From Aestuariivivens marinum (GTDB lineage: Bacteria; Bacteroidota; Bacteroidia; Flavobacteriales; Flavobacteriaceae): a DNA stretch of 64,000 bases. This document shows, piece after piece, positions 28,159 through 37,371 of the stretch (its first letter is position 1; each line of letters opens with the position of its first letter). The notes beneath the pieces were generated by a model. It worked only from the letters and a program-made list of their open reading frames with translations. It searched no databases and was not told the DNA's origin. The DNA lies in contig NZ_JAKMCR010000007.1 in the NCBI RefSeq assembly GCF_022662175.1, forward strand, positions 32,208-96,207, given 5' to 3'. The translations under genes were made by a program, and so were the position numbers.

Positions 28159-29007
28159 TTACATGGCTCCCCATTCTTTTAAGGAGTCTGTATTCATTTT
28201 AACATAATCTGCATTCCCGGCTTCTTCAGCATATTTAAGTGAAGACTTGGCTGCTGATATAGCTCCAGATTTGTCACCAGCCTTAGCATGAATTAGTGAT
28301 TGTTGTCTTAGTATCCAAAAACGTGGTTGATCTTTGGTCATTTCAACAGCTTTGTCGATCCATTGTTTTGCTTTTTCTATATCCTTACCTTCCTGCAAGT
28401 AATAGAGGGCCGATTGAAAATAATCGTTAGGTCCAGGACCGCTCATTACATTATTTATACTTGCAAGTACAGCAGCATCGGTAGGTACCCCAAACGGTAT
28501 GGCTAAATAGGTCTTTTCCCATATTAAATCGATTGTAGCACTGCTATTGGTAATGTTATTGATATCCAATGTAAACGTTTCCACATTAAACGGAACGGGA
28601 TAAGATTTTACGGTTGCTTTAGCTGCTACATGCTGCTCATCAAATTCATTGGGTGTCCCAGAGTCTTTACCATCGTTATAAAATACAACTTCCCAAGATT
28701 CGGTGTTGGGCACGGTAAAAATAGAATACGATCCTGCTTTTAACGTTTGTCCGTTTATGGTCGCATCGGTACTAAAGGTAATTTTTGTTCTGGCATTGGC
28801 ACCAGTTCGCCATATTTTACCGTAAGGCACCAAATCTCCAAAAACAGTTCTTCCCTTAACACCTGGTCGGGAATATTCTAAAGTCACATCGGTTAACCCA
28901 ACTTTTTGCTCCAATTTGCAAAACGGACTGGGTGCTGGAGTTTGTACCTGAGCATTAACAGAATACATTGTAGAATAGGCGAGAAATAAAAATAGTAGTT
29001 TTTTCAT
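28159..29007 (-). CDS. DUF2911 domain-containing exported protein
   Basis: A 282-residue exported protein: signal peptide MKKLLFLFLAYSTMYSVNAQ, then a DUF2911 domain at about residues 30-190 (PFCKLEQKVGLTDVTLEYSR, GVKGRTVFGDLVPYG, WRTGANARTKITFS), and a C-terminal tail with TPR-like helices (YYLQEGKDIEKAKQWIDKAV). DUF2911 is a Bacteroidota family of unknown function. It is monocistronic and ends in a hairpin shared with the convergent HTH gene. Confidence 0.88.
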   Translation of the reverse strand: MKKLLFLFLAYSTMYSVNAQVQTPAPSPFCKLEQKVGLTDVTLEYSRPGVKGRTVFGDLVPYGKIWRTGANARTKITFSTDATINGQTLKAGSYSIFTVPNTESWEVVFYNDGKDSGTPNEFDEQHVAAKATVKSYPVPFNVETFTLDINNITNSSATIDLIWEKTYLAIPFGVPTDAAVLASINNVMSGPGPNDYFQSALYYLQEGKDIEKAKQWIDKAVEMTKDQPRFWILRQQSLIHAKAGDKSGAISAAKSSLKYAEEAGNADYVKMNTDSLKEWGAM

Positions 29008-29339
29008 TGTAATTTTTGATTTAAATTGGTTTTAAAGTCACTAAATTTAATAATTAAAAAAGGCTTTATTGTTAACAAAAGCTTAAAATAAGGTATTGTG
29101 TCTTTGTGAAAACTAGTCGTTATAAGCAATTATTTGCTCAAGCAATAGCAACTTTTTCTTGGTGCCAATGGCTCCTATTTTAATTACATCAAACCCTATT
29201 ACAAGCAAAACCTTACAATAAACAAAAAACTACTGCTTGTTGTTTATAATTATTTTCTATAACAATATTTATATTTTGTTTAATTTATTGTTTACAACAT
29301 TAAACATTTTTACTATCTTGCCATAAGATATTTCATATT
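29008..29339. other. 332-bp intergenic stretch, divergent promoter region
   Basis: This stretch lies between the divergent DUF2911 and SDR genes. It is very AT-rich (runs such as TTTATATTTT) and holds no open frame with similarity to known proteins. Promoters of both genes must lie here, but no copy of the TTTG-N20-TAnnTTTG consensus is perfect in either direction. No RNA structure stands out. Confidence 0.5.
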
Positions 29340-30767
29340 ATGACTATTCTGGTAACTGGAGCAACAGGCTACATTGGTAAGCGACTTATACCTCTTTTGT
29401 TGTATGAGGGGCATTCTGTTGTGTGTATTGTAAGAGATAGGCTAAGAGCAGACAAAAACTATATTGAGGACGACAATGTTTATGTTATTGAAGCCGATTT
29501 TTTAAGACCGGATTCCCTTGATAATATTCCTAAAAATATTGATGTAGCCTATTACCTAATACATTCCATGTCTAATTCTTCAAGAGATTTTGAATCCCTC
29601 GAAGAACGCTGTGCTAAAAACTTTAAAAACTATATTGAAACTACAAATGTTAAACAAGTTATATACCTGAGCGGCATAACCAATGAGGATAGATTGTCTA
29701 AACATTTGCGCTCAAGAAAAAACGTTGAAGACTGTTTAATATCCAATAAATATGAATTAACCATTTTTAAAGCTGGTATAATAGTAGGCTCAGGGAGTTC
29801 TTCGTTTGAGATTATAAGGGATTTGGTTGAAAAACTCCCTTTCATGATAGCGCCCAAATGGCTAAACACAAAAACACAGCCTATAGCCGTTAGAGATGTA
29901 TTGTCATTTTTGTTCAAAGCCGCAGGTAATAAGGAAGTATATAATAAGACATATGATATTTTTGGACCAGAGATCATTACTTATAAGGACATGCTTTTGC
30001 AGTTTGCAAAAGTTCGTGGATTAAAACGACACATACTTACAGTGCCTTTAATGACACCTAAACTATCTTCTTATTGGTTATACTTTGTTACATCCACATC
30101 ATATAAGTTAGCTACTTCTTTAGTAGATAGTATGGGCATTCAAATTATAGGAAATCGAAGTAACATTAATGAACTCTTAAAAGTCAACCCTATAACATAC
30201 AAAGAAGCTGTAGAATTAGCCTTTGAAAAAATAGAACAAAACAGTATAGTTTCAAGTTGGAAAGATTCTATGGTAAGTAGTGGCAGGCTTAGAAAACGAC
30301 TGCATAAATATGTGAATGTTCCAAAATTTGGATGCTTTAGGGATTATAAAGAGAGGCCTGTTGTCAATGTTGGGCGAACCATTGAAAAAATTTGGAGCAT
30401 CGGTGGTAAAAATGGCTGGTATTATGGAACATTTTTATGGCGTATTAGAGGTTATATTGACAAACTGTTTGGAGGTATTGGACTAAGACGTGGCCGCACA
30501 AATCCAATCGAATTAAATGTAGGCGATTCACTTGATTTCTGGCGCGTAATTTTTGCAGATAAAACACAACAAAAACTACTACTTTATGCTGAAATGCGAT
30601 TACCTGGAGAAGCTTGGTTAGAGTTTAAAATAGAAAATAATGTACTTAAACAAACCGCTACTTTTAGACCCAAAGGCTTAGCAGGCAGACTTTATTGGCT
30701 TAGCGTTCTCCCTTTTCATGGATTTATTTTTAGAGGGATGATAAATAAATTAGCTAAAGCAACATGA
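29340..30767 (+). CDS. SDR-type NAD(P)H-binding protein with C-terminal DUF2867 domain
   Basis: A 475-residue protein. The N-terminal half is an atypical short-chain dehydrogenase with TGATGYIGKRLIPLL (residues 6-20), closest to the NmrA/NAD(P)H-binding group. The C-terminal part (about 310-475), with GGKNGWYYGTFLWRIRG and GLRRGRTNPIELNVGDSLDF, matches my recollection of DUF2867. This fusion is common in Bacteroidota. The reaction is not known. It lies upstream of the FolE and photolyase cluster, on the same strand, and may belong to the light-stress response, but there is a 315-bp gap to the next gene. Confidence 0.82.
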   Translation: MTILVTGATGYIGKRLIPLLLYEGHSVVCIVRDRLRADKNYIEDDNVYVIEADFLRPDSLDNIPKNIDVAYYLIHSMSNSSRDFESLEERCAKNFKNYIETTNVKQVIYLSGITNEDRLSKHLRSRKNVEDCLISNKYELTIFKAGIIVGSGSSSFEIIRDLVEKLPFMIAPKWLNTKTQPIAVRDVLSFLFKAAGNKEVYNKTYDIFGPEIITYKDMLLQFAKVRGLKRHILTVPLMTPKLSSYWLYFVTSTSYKLATSLVDSMGIQIIGNRSNINELLKVNPITYKEAVELAFEKIEQNSIVSSWKDSMVSSGRLRKRLHKYVNVPKFGCFRDYKERPVVNVGRTIEKIWSIGGKNGWYYGTFLWRIRGYIDKLFGGIGLRRGRTNPIELNVGDSLDFWRVIFADKTQQKLLLYAEMRLPGEAWLEFKIENNVLKQTATFRPKGLAGRLYWLSVLPFHGFIFRGMINKLAKAT

Positions 30768-31082
30768 TTTTAAATTTAAACTTTTGCTTAAGCCAGAAAT
30801 CCATATTAGTACTGCATAGAATATATTTTAAAAGCCTTTTTCAAAAAAACAATAACATCACATATTATATACTCTAAATCATGTCTTTTAGCATTAAATA
30901 AATTAGGGCCTGCATTAACTTATAGATAAAATTAAAATTATTTTGTTTAATTATTTTTATTATTTGTTAAACATTTTGTATATTTGAAAAAACACTAAAG
31001 TGCAGTATTAAAGAACTAAAACCTTTTTAGGATATACCTCTAAAATAAGATCAAATCAAAGTTTAGTTTAACGACAATATAG
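30768..31082. promoter_or_regulatory. 315-bp gap upstream of folE with a -7 box
   Basis: No gene is seen. A perfect TATATTTG -7 element lies at 30979-30986, about 100 bp upstream of folE, but no TTTG stands at the optimal distance, so the promoter is weak or dependent on an activator. Light-induced promoters controlled by MerR-like regulators often lack a good -33, which fits the downstream cluster. This last point is inference. Confidence 0.45.
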
Positions 31083-31811
31083 ATGTTGAAATTAAGACAT
31101 TACACTACAAGGGCAATGCAAATTGAAAAGTTAAAAAATAGAACTAACGGACAAAATTTAAACGGATTCACTATTGAGGACATTGGCGACGACCACTTGT
31201 GCACTGGCTTAGAAACACCATTGAAAGTAGAAGCCTTCAAACTAAGTGACTCCGAGAAAAAAGAGCGTATAGCTATCTTATTTGAAGAGATCATGGATGT
31301 TATGGGATTAGACTTAACAGATGATTCTTTAAAAGGAACACCTAAACGCGTTGCTAAGATGTATATTGATGAAATTTTCTCAGGGTTAAATCCTAAAAAC
31401 AAGCCAAACATTGCCTTGTTTGACAACAAGTATCAATACAACCAAATGTTGGTCGAAAAAAATATAACATTCTACTCAAACTGTGAACATCACTTTGTTC
31501 CAATTATTGGTAAAGCCCATGTGGCATACATTTCCTCGGGCAAAGTAATTGGCTTATCTAAGTTGAACAGAATTGTACAATACTATGCTAAACGACCCCA
31601 AGTTCAAGAGCGACTCACAAATCAAATAGCAAACGAATTACAATCGGTCTTAAACACAAAAGATGTTGCGGTCATTATTGATGCAAAACATTTATGTGTG
31701 TCCTCTAGAGGCATAAAAGACAATACCTCTAAGACGGTAACCGCCTATTACGGTGGAAGATTTAATACATCAGAAAAAATTGTAGAACTACAAAATTATC
31801 TAAACAGTTAA
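31083..31811 (+). CDS. folE: GTP cyclohydrolase I
   Basis: A 242-residue enzyme that converts GTP to 7,8-dihydroneopterin triphosphate. The zinc ligands are Cys and His in NCEHHFVPIIG and Cys in HLCVSSRG near residue 210. The substrate-binding RPQVQERLT follows GLSKLNRIVQYYAK. It departs from the usual CMMxRG by having CVSSRG. ATG 31116 is a possible second start and would remove 11 residues. The gene opens a light-stress cluster ending in a photolyase. An obvious inference is that it supplies the pterin used as antenna cofactor of the photolyase, in addition to folate synthesis. Confidence 0.92.
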   Translation: MLKLRHYTTRAMQIEKLKNRTNGQNLNGFTIEDIGDDHLCTGLETPLKVEAFKLSDSEKKERIAILFEEIMDVMGLDLTDDSLKGTPKRVAKMYIDEIFSGLNPKNKPNIALFDNKYQYNQMLVEKNITFYSNCEHHFVPIIGKAHVAYISSGKVIGLSKLNRIVQYYAKRPQVQERLTNQIANELQSVLNTKDVAVIIDAKHLCVSSRGIKDNTSKTVTAYYGGRFNTSEKIVELQNYLNS

Positions 31812-31815
31812 CATT

Positions 31816-32040
31816 ATGGATTTAATTAACAGAGCTCTAGAGTTTGAAAAAAGAAAAATGAAGTCTCTTTCTACTAGCGATAGAATAAAAATATCAAGAG
31901 AGGCTAAAACCCTGATATTAGATTTAAACCAAATCTATAAAGTAAAAAAAGACAATCATATTATGGAAATTATGAAGCGTTTAACCGCAATTAAAAGAAA
32001 GGTTGAAAAACGATTAAATGGAGCTCCTCTTACAGCATAA
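31816..32040 (+). CDS. Small helical protein, copy 1 of a tandem pair
   Basis: A 74-residue charged, all-helical protein (MDLINRALEFEKRKMKSL at the N-terminus, KRLTAIKRKVEKRLNGAP near the C-terminus). It has no recognised family. Its neighbour 150 bp downstream is a close paralogue with the same motif order, so they arose by tandem duplication. It follows folE by 4 bp and is thus in the same operon. Its place in the light-stress cluster is the only clue to function. Confidence 0.7.
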   Translation: MDLINRALEFEKRKMKSLSTSDRIKISREAKTLILDLNQIYKVKKDNHIMEIMKRLTAIKRKVEKRLNGAPLTA

Positions 32041-32189
32041 TTACATAAAAAGACCGGTAATGCGAGTAAATATTAATTTTTACTTAATAAATTGACATAA
32101 AAACAAGTAATCTTCTATATTTTTTTATATTGTAAAACTGTGAAAACAAACGCGCATTATACTTTAAATTATAGATAGATTAGAATTTT

Positions 32190-32405
32190 ATGGAGATTAT
32201 AGATAAAGCATTGGAATTTGAGCAACGCAAACACACATTTAAAACAACAAGCGAGCGTATTGAATCGTCAAGGGAAGTAAAAAGTTTAATACTAAGTTTA
32301 AACGATATCTATAAAGAAAAAAAAGATCCTGAGATTATGGACTTAATGAAACGTTTGACTGTAATTAAACAAAAAATTGAAAAACGGCTTAAGGGCAGGC
32401 CATAA
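32190..32405 (+). CDS. Small helical protein, copy 2 of a tandem pair
   Basis: A 71-residue paralogue of the previous gene. Shared positions include the LEFE and RK near the N-terminus, the SLILSLNDIYKEKKDPEI stretch, and MKRLTVIKQKIEKRLKG at the end. The 149-bp gap before it has an AT-rich region with TATATTG, so an internal promoter is possible. No family is known to me. The SDR gene follows by 21 bp. Confidence 0.7.
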   Translation: MEIIDKALEFEQRKHTFKTTSERIESSREVKSLILSLNDIYKEKKDPEIMDLMKRLTVIKQKIEKRLKGRP

Positions 32406-32426
32406 CAATAAAATGCCCTGAAACCT

Positions 32427-33110
32427 ATGAAAACAATTATAGTAATTGGTGGAAGTAAGGGTATTGGTAAAGCCTTGGTTAAAAAATTACTAACACACAG
32501 CAAGGTTATTAACATTAGCAGAAGTAAACCAAATCTAACCCACAACAATCTAACCCATTATTATTGCAATGTTACCCAAGATGAGCTCCCTGAAATAAAT
32601 CAAGCTGATGGACTCGTATATTGTCCGGGAAACATCAATTTAAAACCTATAACCAGTCTAAACATTAAAGATTTTATTCATGACTTTGAAATTAATGTTC
32701 TAGGTGCAGTTAAATCAATTCAAAAGTACCTGCACGTTCTAAAAAAAGGGCACAATCCTGCTATCGTTCTGTTTAGTTCGGTAGCTACAAAACTAGGAAT
32801 GCCATTCCATACCAGCATAGCTACAGTTAAAGCAGGCATTGAAGGTTTGGTGAAATCATTAGCAGCAGAAATGGCCCCAGTGATCAGGGTTAATGCTATT
32901 GCACCAACAGTTACAAACACACAATTGGCCCAGAAAATTCTTAGAAGCGAAAAAATAATTGAAAACATTACAAATCGGCATCCTTTAAAAAAAATACTGG
33001 AACCCGAAGAAGTGGCTATTTTGGCAGATTTTTTAATCTCAGACAATACTATGTCCTTAACGGGACAGATTTTTCATATGGATTGTGGTTTGGTTACACT
33101 TAAAATTTAA
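32427..33110 (+). CDS. SDR family oxidoreductase of the photolyase cluster
   Basis: A 227-residue classical-fold short-chain dehydrogenase: NAD(P) motif GGSKGIGKALVKKLL (residues 6-20), FSSVATKLGMPFH with the expected catalytic Ser, and a C-terminal LTGQIFHMDCGLVTL. The YxxxK catalytic pair is unusual: Lys is present in TSIATVKAGIEGL, but the Tyr position four before it is Ile. Such members are regularly encoded beside photolyase and FolE genes in Bacteroidota, so this may be a pterin- or cofactor-related reductase, or a non-catalytic relative. It ends 4 bp before the next gene. Confidence 0.82.
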   Translation: MKTIIVIGGSKGIGKALVKKLLTHSKVINISRSKPNLTHNNLTHYYCNVTQDELPEINQADGLVYCPGNINLKPITSLNIKDFIHDFEINVLGAVKSIQKYLHVLKKGHNPAIVLFSSVATKLGMPFHTSIATVKAGIEGLVKSLAAEMAPVIRVNAIAPTVTNTQLAQKILRSEKIIENITNRHPLKKILEPEEVAILADFLISDNTMSLTGQIFHMDCGLVTLKI

Positions 33111-33114
33111 TATC

Positions 33115-33291
33115 ATGTTTAGTTTATTCAAGAAGAAAACAAAAAAGCAAAAACTACAGGCAAAATTCAAAAAGCTCTTAAACGAATGGAATAGATTATA
33201 CCAAAAAGACAAAACAATGAGCGAGATTAAATATGCCCAAGCAAGAATTGTAGCTTTTGAAATTAAGAAACTAAAAATTAATAACAGATGA
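33115..33291 (+). CDS. Lacal_2735 family small protein
   Basis: A 58-residue helical protein from ATG 33115 (MFSLFKKKTKKQKLQAKFKK). This start is chosen because the MFSLFKKK beginning is typical of the Lacal_2735 family; the upstream frame to 33085 overlaps the SDR gene. The family is found in Flavobacteriaceae beside photolyase, SDR and TspO genes; its function is unknown. It overlaps the start of tspO by 4 bp (ATGA). Confidence 0.75.
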   Translation: MFSLFKKKTKKQKLQAKFKKLLNEWNRLYQKDKTMSEIKYAQARIVAFEIKKLKINNR

Positions 33292-33749
33292 AGATTTTAA
33301 AGTATCTCATTTTTTTTCTAGTTATAAACTTTGGAGCTTTGACCATTGGTGGTTGGTTAATGAACAATGGACCACTAACGGCATGGTATCAAAATCTTAA
33401 TCAGGCTCCTTGGACACCTCCTAGCTGGGTCTTTGGGGTTGCATGGACAACCATAATGATCTGTTTTTCTATATATATGGCTTATTTAGCTAAAACAGTT
33501 CTCGATAAAAAATTAGTGGTCTTGTTCACCATACAGTTTATATTAAATGTTGTTTGGAATTATTTTTTCTTTAATCAGCATTTAACAATACTTGGCTTGG
33601 TTTGTTTAATTATACTAACTTTTGTAATTGGCAAATTTTTATTGGATTACAAAAGTGTTTTAAAAATTAAAAGCCTACTTATACTACCCTATTTCATATG
33701 GCTTATTGTAGCAATATCGTTAAACGCGTATATAGTGCTTAAGAATTAA
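33288..33749 (+). CDS. tspO: TspO/MBR family tryptophan-rich sensory protein
   Basis: A 153-residue five-helix membrane protein with the family core APWTPPSWVFGVAWTTI and a WNYFFFNQH segment. TspO proteins bind porphyrins and are involved in light-dependent and oxidative stress responses in bacteria. In this cluster with FolE, SDR, SRPBCC and photolyase, it fits a role in porphyrin photoprotection. Its ATG overlaps the Lacal_2735 gene by 4 bp, so the two are translationally coupled. Confidence 0.92.
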   Translation: MKILKYLIFFLVINFGALTIGGWLMNNGPLTAWYQNLNQAPWTPPSWVFGVAWTTIMICFSIYMAYLAKTVLDKKLVVLFTIQFILNVVWNYFFFNQHLTILGLVCLIILTFVIGKFLLDYKSVLKIKSLLILPYFIWLIVAISLNAYIVLKN

Positions 33750-33755
33750 TTACAA

Positions 33756-34217
33756 ATGAAGATTTATACACTGCACAGAAAACAAAATTTGCCCATTGAT
33801 ATTGATACCGCTTGGGATTTCCTTTCAAACCCCAACAATCTTAAAACCATTACCCCAAACTATATGGGGTTTCATATCTTAACCGGTGCCGACAGACCAA
33901 TGTACGCAGGTCAAATCATTCAGTATATAGTTACCCCTGTTCTGGGTATAAAAACGAAATGGGTAACGGAAATAACCCATGTTGCAAGCAAACAATATTT
34001 TGTGGACGAACAGCGATATGGCCCATATAGCCTATGGCATCATAAACACTTTATTAAAGCAATATCCGGTGGGATTGAAATGGAAGATATTATAGATTAC
34101 AAACTACCTTTTGGCCTTTTAGGGCAATTGGTACATCCACTTTTAGTGAAACCAAAACTTGAGGAAATATTTAATTACAGAACTAAAAAACTAGAAGAAT
34201 TATTTGGTACATTTTAA
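33756..34217 (+). CDS. SRPBCC family protein
   Basis: A 153-residue helix-grip protein of the SRPBCC (START/Bet v1-like) superfamily: it begins MKIYTLHRKQNLPIDIDTAW, then DFLSNPNNLKTITP, and ends in YRTKKLEELFGTF. Members of this group next to photolyases are sometimes called cell division inhibitor-like, but this is only annotation transfer. It binds hydrophobic ligands in principle; ligand unknown. Its stop codon directly precedes the photolyase ATG with no gap. Confidence 0.85.
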   Translation: MKIYTLHRKQNLPIDIDTAWDFLSNPNNLKTITPNYMGFHILTGADRPMYAGQIIQYIVTPVLGIKTKWVTEITHVASKQYFVDEQRYGPYSLWHHKHFIKAISGGIEMEDIIDYKLPFGLLGQLVHPLLVKPKLEEIFNYRTKKLEELFGTF

Positions 34218-35528
34218 ATGGCACAACCTATAAACATATTTTGGTTTCGTCGTGACTTAAGACTAGACGACAACGCTGGATTCTATGAAGCCCTAAAAAG
34301 TGATTGTCCTGTAATGCCCATTTTTATTTTTGATTCTGACATTTTAGAAACCCTGCCACAAGATGATGCGCGCGTTACTTTTATTTTTGAAACCTTACAA
34401 AAAATGCGTGATGTATTACAGAAAGAACACGATAGTTCGATTGCCATTATGCATGGCAAGCCTATCACAGTTTTTAAAGAGCTAGTCAATCAATACACCA
34501 TTTCTACTGTTTACACCAACCATGATTATGAGCCTTATACCAAGAAACGTGACGAAGACATCAAAATATTTTTAAATACCAATAACATAGCTTTAAACAC
34601 CTATAAAGACCAAGTTATTTTTGAGAAAAGTGAGGTAGTAAAAAATGATGGTGATCCTTATGTAGTTTACACGCCTTATATGAAAATCTGGAAAGAGAAA
34701 TTTAACACCTCTTACAACTTAAACATATACCAGACCAACAATTACCTTAAAAACTTAGTTAAAAAACCAGACTTGCCTAATTTAAGCTTATCGGATATCG
34801 GGTTTAAAAAGTCATCACAAAGTATTGCTGATTATAATGTTACCTCTACTTTAATTAAAGACTACCAAAACACCAGAAATTTTCCTGCCAAAAATGCCAC
34901 CTCAAGACTAGGCCCCCATTTGCGATTTGGCACCGTTAGCATTCGTAAAATAATTAAAAAAGCCATTGCAGAACACAATGAAACCTTTTGGAAGGAGCTT
35001 ATTTGGCGTGAATTTTTCATGCAAATCCTTTGGCATTTTCCACATACTGTAAACCAATCGTTTAAGCCAAAATATGATCGGATTGTGTGGCGAAATAACG
35101 AAAAAGAGTTTGAGGCTTGGTGCAAGGGCAAAACAGGCTACCCCCTAGTTGATGCCGGTATGCGACAGCTTAACAAAACAGGATTTATGCATAATCGAGT
35201 GCGCATGGTGACAGGAAGTTTTCTATGCAAACACCTCCTTATCGATTGGCGTTGGGGCGAAGCCTATTTTGCCGAGAAACTTCATGACTATGATATGGCC
35301 AGTAATGTTGGCAACTGGCAATGGGTAGCGGGTTGTGGTGTAGATGCTGCTCCCTATTTTCGGATTTTCAACCCCACCTCACAAATTGAAAAGTTCGATA
35401 AAAACTTAGATTATATTAAACAATGGGTTCCAGATTTCCAAGAACTTACCTACCCTAAGCCCATTGTAGAGCACAAAATGGCCCGTGAACGATGCTTACA
35501 AGCCTATAAATCAGCACTTAATAATTAG
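34218..35528 (+). CDS. phrB: Deoxyribodipyrimidine photolyase (CPD class I)
   Basis: A 436-residue light-driven flavoenzyme that repairs cyclobutane pyrimidine dimers. The N-terminal antenna domain begins IFWFRRDLRLDDNAG; the FAD domain contains RLGPHLRFGTVSIR, ELIWREFFMQILWHFP and the FAD-site MASNVGNWQWVAGCG. The Trp electron chain (equivalents of E. coli W306, W359 and W382) appears as VWRNNEKEF, LIDWRWGE and NWQW, and Asn, not Asp, stands before VGNW, which indicates a photolyase rather than a plant-type cryptochrome. It ends the operon that starts with folE, which could deliver its pterin antenna. Confidence 0.93.
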   Translation: MAQPINIFWFRRDLRLDDNAGFYEALKSDCPVMPIFIFDSDILETLPQDDARVTFIFETLQKMRDVLQKEHDSSIAIMHGKPITVFKELVNQYTISTVYTNHDYEPYTKKRDEDIKIFLNTNNIALNTYKDQVIFEKSEVVKNDGDPYVVYTPYMKIWKEKFNTSYNLNIYQTNNYLKNLVKKPDLPNLSLSDIGFKKSSQSIADYNVTSTLIKDYQNTRNFPAKNATSRLGPHLRFGTVSIRKIIKKAIAEHNETFWKELIWREFFMQILWHFPHTVNQSFKPKYDRIVWRNNEKEFEAWCKGKTGYPLVDAGMRQLNKTGFMHNRVRMVTGSFLCKHLLIDWRWGEAYFAEKLHDYDMASNVGNWQWVAGCGVDAAPYFRIFNPTSQIEKFDKNLDYIKQWVPDFQELTYPKPIVEHKMARERCLQAYKSALNN

Positions 35529-35626
35529 TTGATAATTCTGCAATCCCAAAAAACAATTATTGATGATTTCTTAAATAAACCACATTAAAAATGACAAAAA
35601 TCACATATTGCATTGTTTTTAATTTA

Positions 35627-35634
35627 TAATTTTG
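35627..35634 (+). promoter_or_regulatory. -7 element of the fhs promoter
   Basis: TAATTTTG at 35627-35634 matches TAnnTTTG and lies 28 bp before the fhs ATG. The best -33 candidate (ATTG at 35607-35610) is only 16 bp upstream, less than the optimal 19-20. Confidence 0.45.
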
Positions 35635-35662
35635 AGAATTATTAAATTAAATCCTTTTGTTT

Positions 35663-37330
35663 ATGACCGATTTACAAATCGCCAAAACCGTTACACTTAA
35701 GCATATAAGTTCCATAGCCGAAAAATTCGGCATCCATCCAGAAGCCATTGAAATGTATGGTAAATACAAGGCAAAGTTGCCTTTAAGCGCAATAAACAAG
35801 GAACGGGCGCAGAAAAGCAATCTTATATTGGTTTCGGCAATATCGCCAACACCAGCGGGTGAAGGTAAAACGACCATCTCCATTGGCCTATCGGAAGGTT
35901 TAAATCGGTTAAACAAAAAAACAACCGTAGTTTTAAGGGAGCCCTCACTGGGTCCGGTTTTTGGGATAAAAGGAGGGGCTACTGGTGGTGGTTACTCACA
36001 AGTACTCCCTATGGAAGACATCAATTTGCATTTTACGGGCGACTTTGCCGCTATTGAAAAGGCTCATAATCTTTTAGCTGCCATTATAGACAATAATATC
36101 CAAAGTAAGGCTAATTCTGTACAACTCGACCCAAGGACCATTAGCTGGAAACGGGTGGTCGATTTAAACGACCGTGCACTAAGACGAGTTATTGTGGGCT
36201 TGGGCGGCACTACATCGGGCGTTCCCAGAGAAACAGGTTTCGATATTACAGCTGCTTCAGAAATTATGGCAATACTCTGTTTGGCTGAAAATATTACGGA
36301 TTTAAAACAACGGTTAGGCCATATCTTTATTGGTTACACATACGACAAAACCCCTATCTATGCCAAAGATCTAAAAGCTGAAGGTGCTATGGCAGCTTTG
36401 CTAAAAGATGCCATTAAACCTAATTTAGTACAAACCATTGAAGGTAACCCTGCTATTATTCATGGTGGACCTTTTGCTAATATAGCCCAAGGCACCAATA
36501 CTGTTATAGCTACATTGATGGGGTTATCGCACTCTGAATACACGGTAACCGAAGCTGGTTTTGGATTTGATTTAGGTGCCGAAAAATTCTTCGATATTAA
36601 ATGTCAAAGCGCTGGATTAAAGCCTAAAGCCGTAGTGCTTACCACCACCATTCGTGCTTTAAAGTATCATGGTGGTGCCACACTAAGCACCCTAACAACA
36701 GAAAATACGGAAGCTTTGGTTAAAGGACTTCCAAACCTTGAGAAACACTTAGAAAACATTGTTAAATTTAACGTGGTGCCCGTCATTGCCATTAATAAAT
36801 TTGCTTCAGACACCGATGCTGAAATAGCGATCATTAAAGAGTTTGCTGCTTCAAAGGGCATTGCTGTGGCCTTGGCAGATGTTTGGAGCAAAGGTGGTGA
36901 AGGTGCCCTGGAATTGGCACAAAAAGTTATAGAAGTGGTCGAATCCAATACCTCTAATTTTAAACCTCTCTACCAATGGGAATCCGGTGTTAAAGACAAA
37001 ATAGCAACCATTGCCACCGAGATCTACGGTGCCGAATATGTTGATTACACTTCAAAAGCCAAAGCACAACTTACCAAAATAGGAAACTTAGGTCTGGAAT
37101 ACCTACCTGTATGTATTGCTAAAACACAAAAATCGTTATCGGATAACCCTAAATTATTGGGTAGGCCCAAGGATTTTATCATAACCGTTCGGGAAATTGA
37201 AATCGCTTCAGGAGCTGGCTTTTTAATCCCTATTACTGGAGACATCATGCGTATGCCCGGGTTGCCCGCACATCCTGCTTCCGAAAATATTGACATTAAT
37301 GATGAAGGTGAGATTACGGGGTTGTTTTAA
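35663..37330 (+). CDS. fhs: Formate-tetrahydrofolate ligase
   Basis: A 555-residue enzyme that joins formate to tetrahydrofolate using ATP to make 10-formyl-THF for purine and initiator-tRNA formylation. The ATP-binding P-loop is TPAGEGKTTISIGL at about residues 63-76, followed by LREPSLGPVFGIKGGATGG and AIDNN-type family motifs and the C-terminal ITGDIMRMPGLP. Length equals the family. ATG 35663 is chosen over an in-frame TTG two codons upstream. It is a single gene with its own promoter. Confidence 0.96.
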   Translation: MTDLQIAKTVTLKHISSIAEKFGIHPEAIEMYGKYKAKLPLSAINKERAQKSNLILVSAISPTPAGEGKTTISIGLSEGLNRLNKKTTVVLREPSLGPVFGIKGGATGGGYSQVLPMEDINLHFTGDFAAIEKAHNLLAAIIDNNIQSKANSVQLDPRTISWKRVVDLNDRALRRVIVGLGGTTSGVPRETGFDITAASEIMAILCLAENITDLKQRLGHIFIGYTYDKTPIYAKDLKAEGAMAALLKDAIKPNLVQTIEGNPAIIHGGPFANIAQGTNTVIATLMGLSHSEYTVTEAGFGFDLGAEKFFDIKCQSAGLKPKAVVLTTTIRALKYHGGATLSTLTTENTEALVKGLPNLEKHLENIVKFNVVPVIAINKFASDTDAEIAIIKEFAASKGIAVALADVWSKGGEGALELAQKVIEVVESNTSNFKPLYQWESGVKDKIATIATEIYGAEYVDYTSKAKAQLTKIGNLGLEYLPVCIAKTQKSLSDNPKLLGRPKDFIITVREIEIASGAGFLIPITGDIMRMPGLPAHPASENIDINDEGEITGLF

Positions 37331-37371
37331 GTTTAGGAGTCTAAGATTATGTGTTAATCTCAACAAATATA

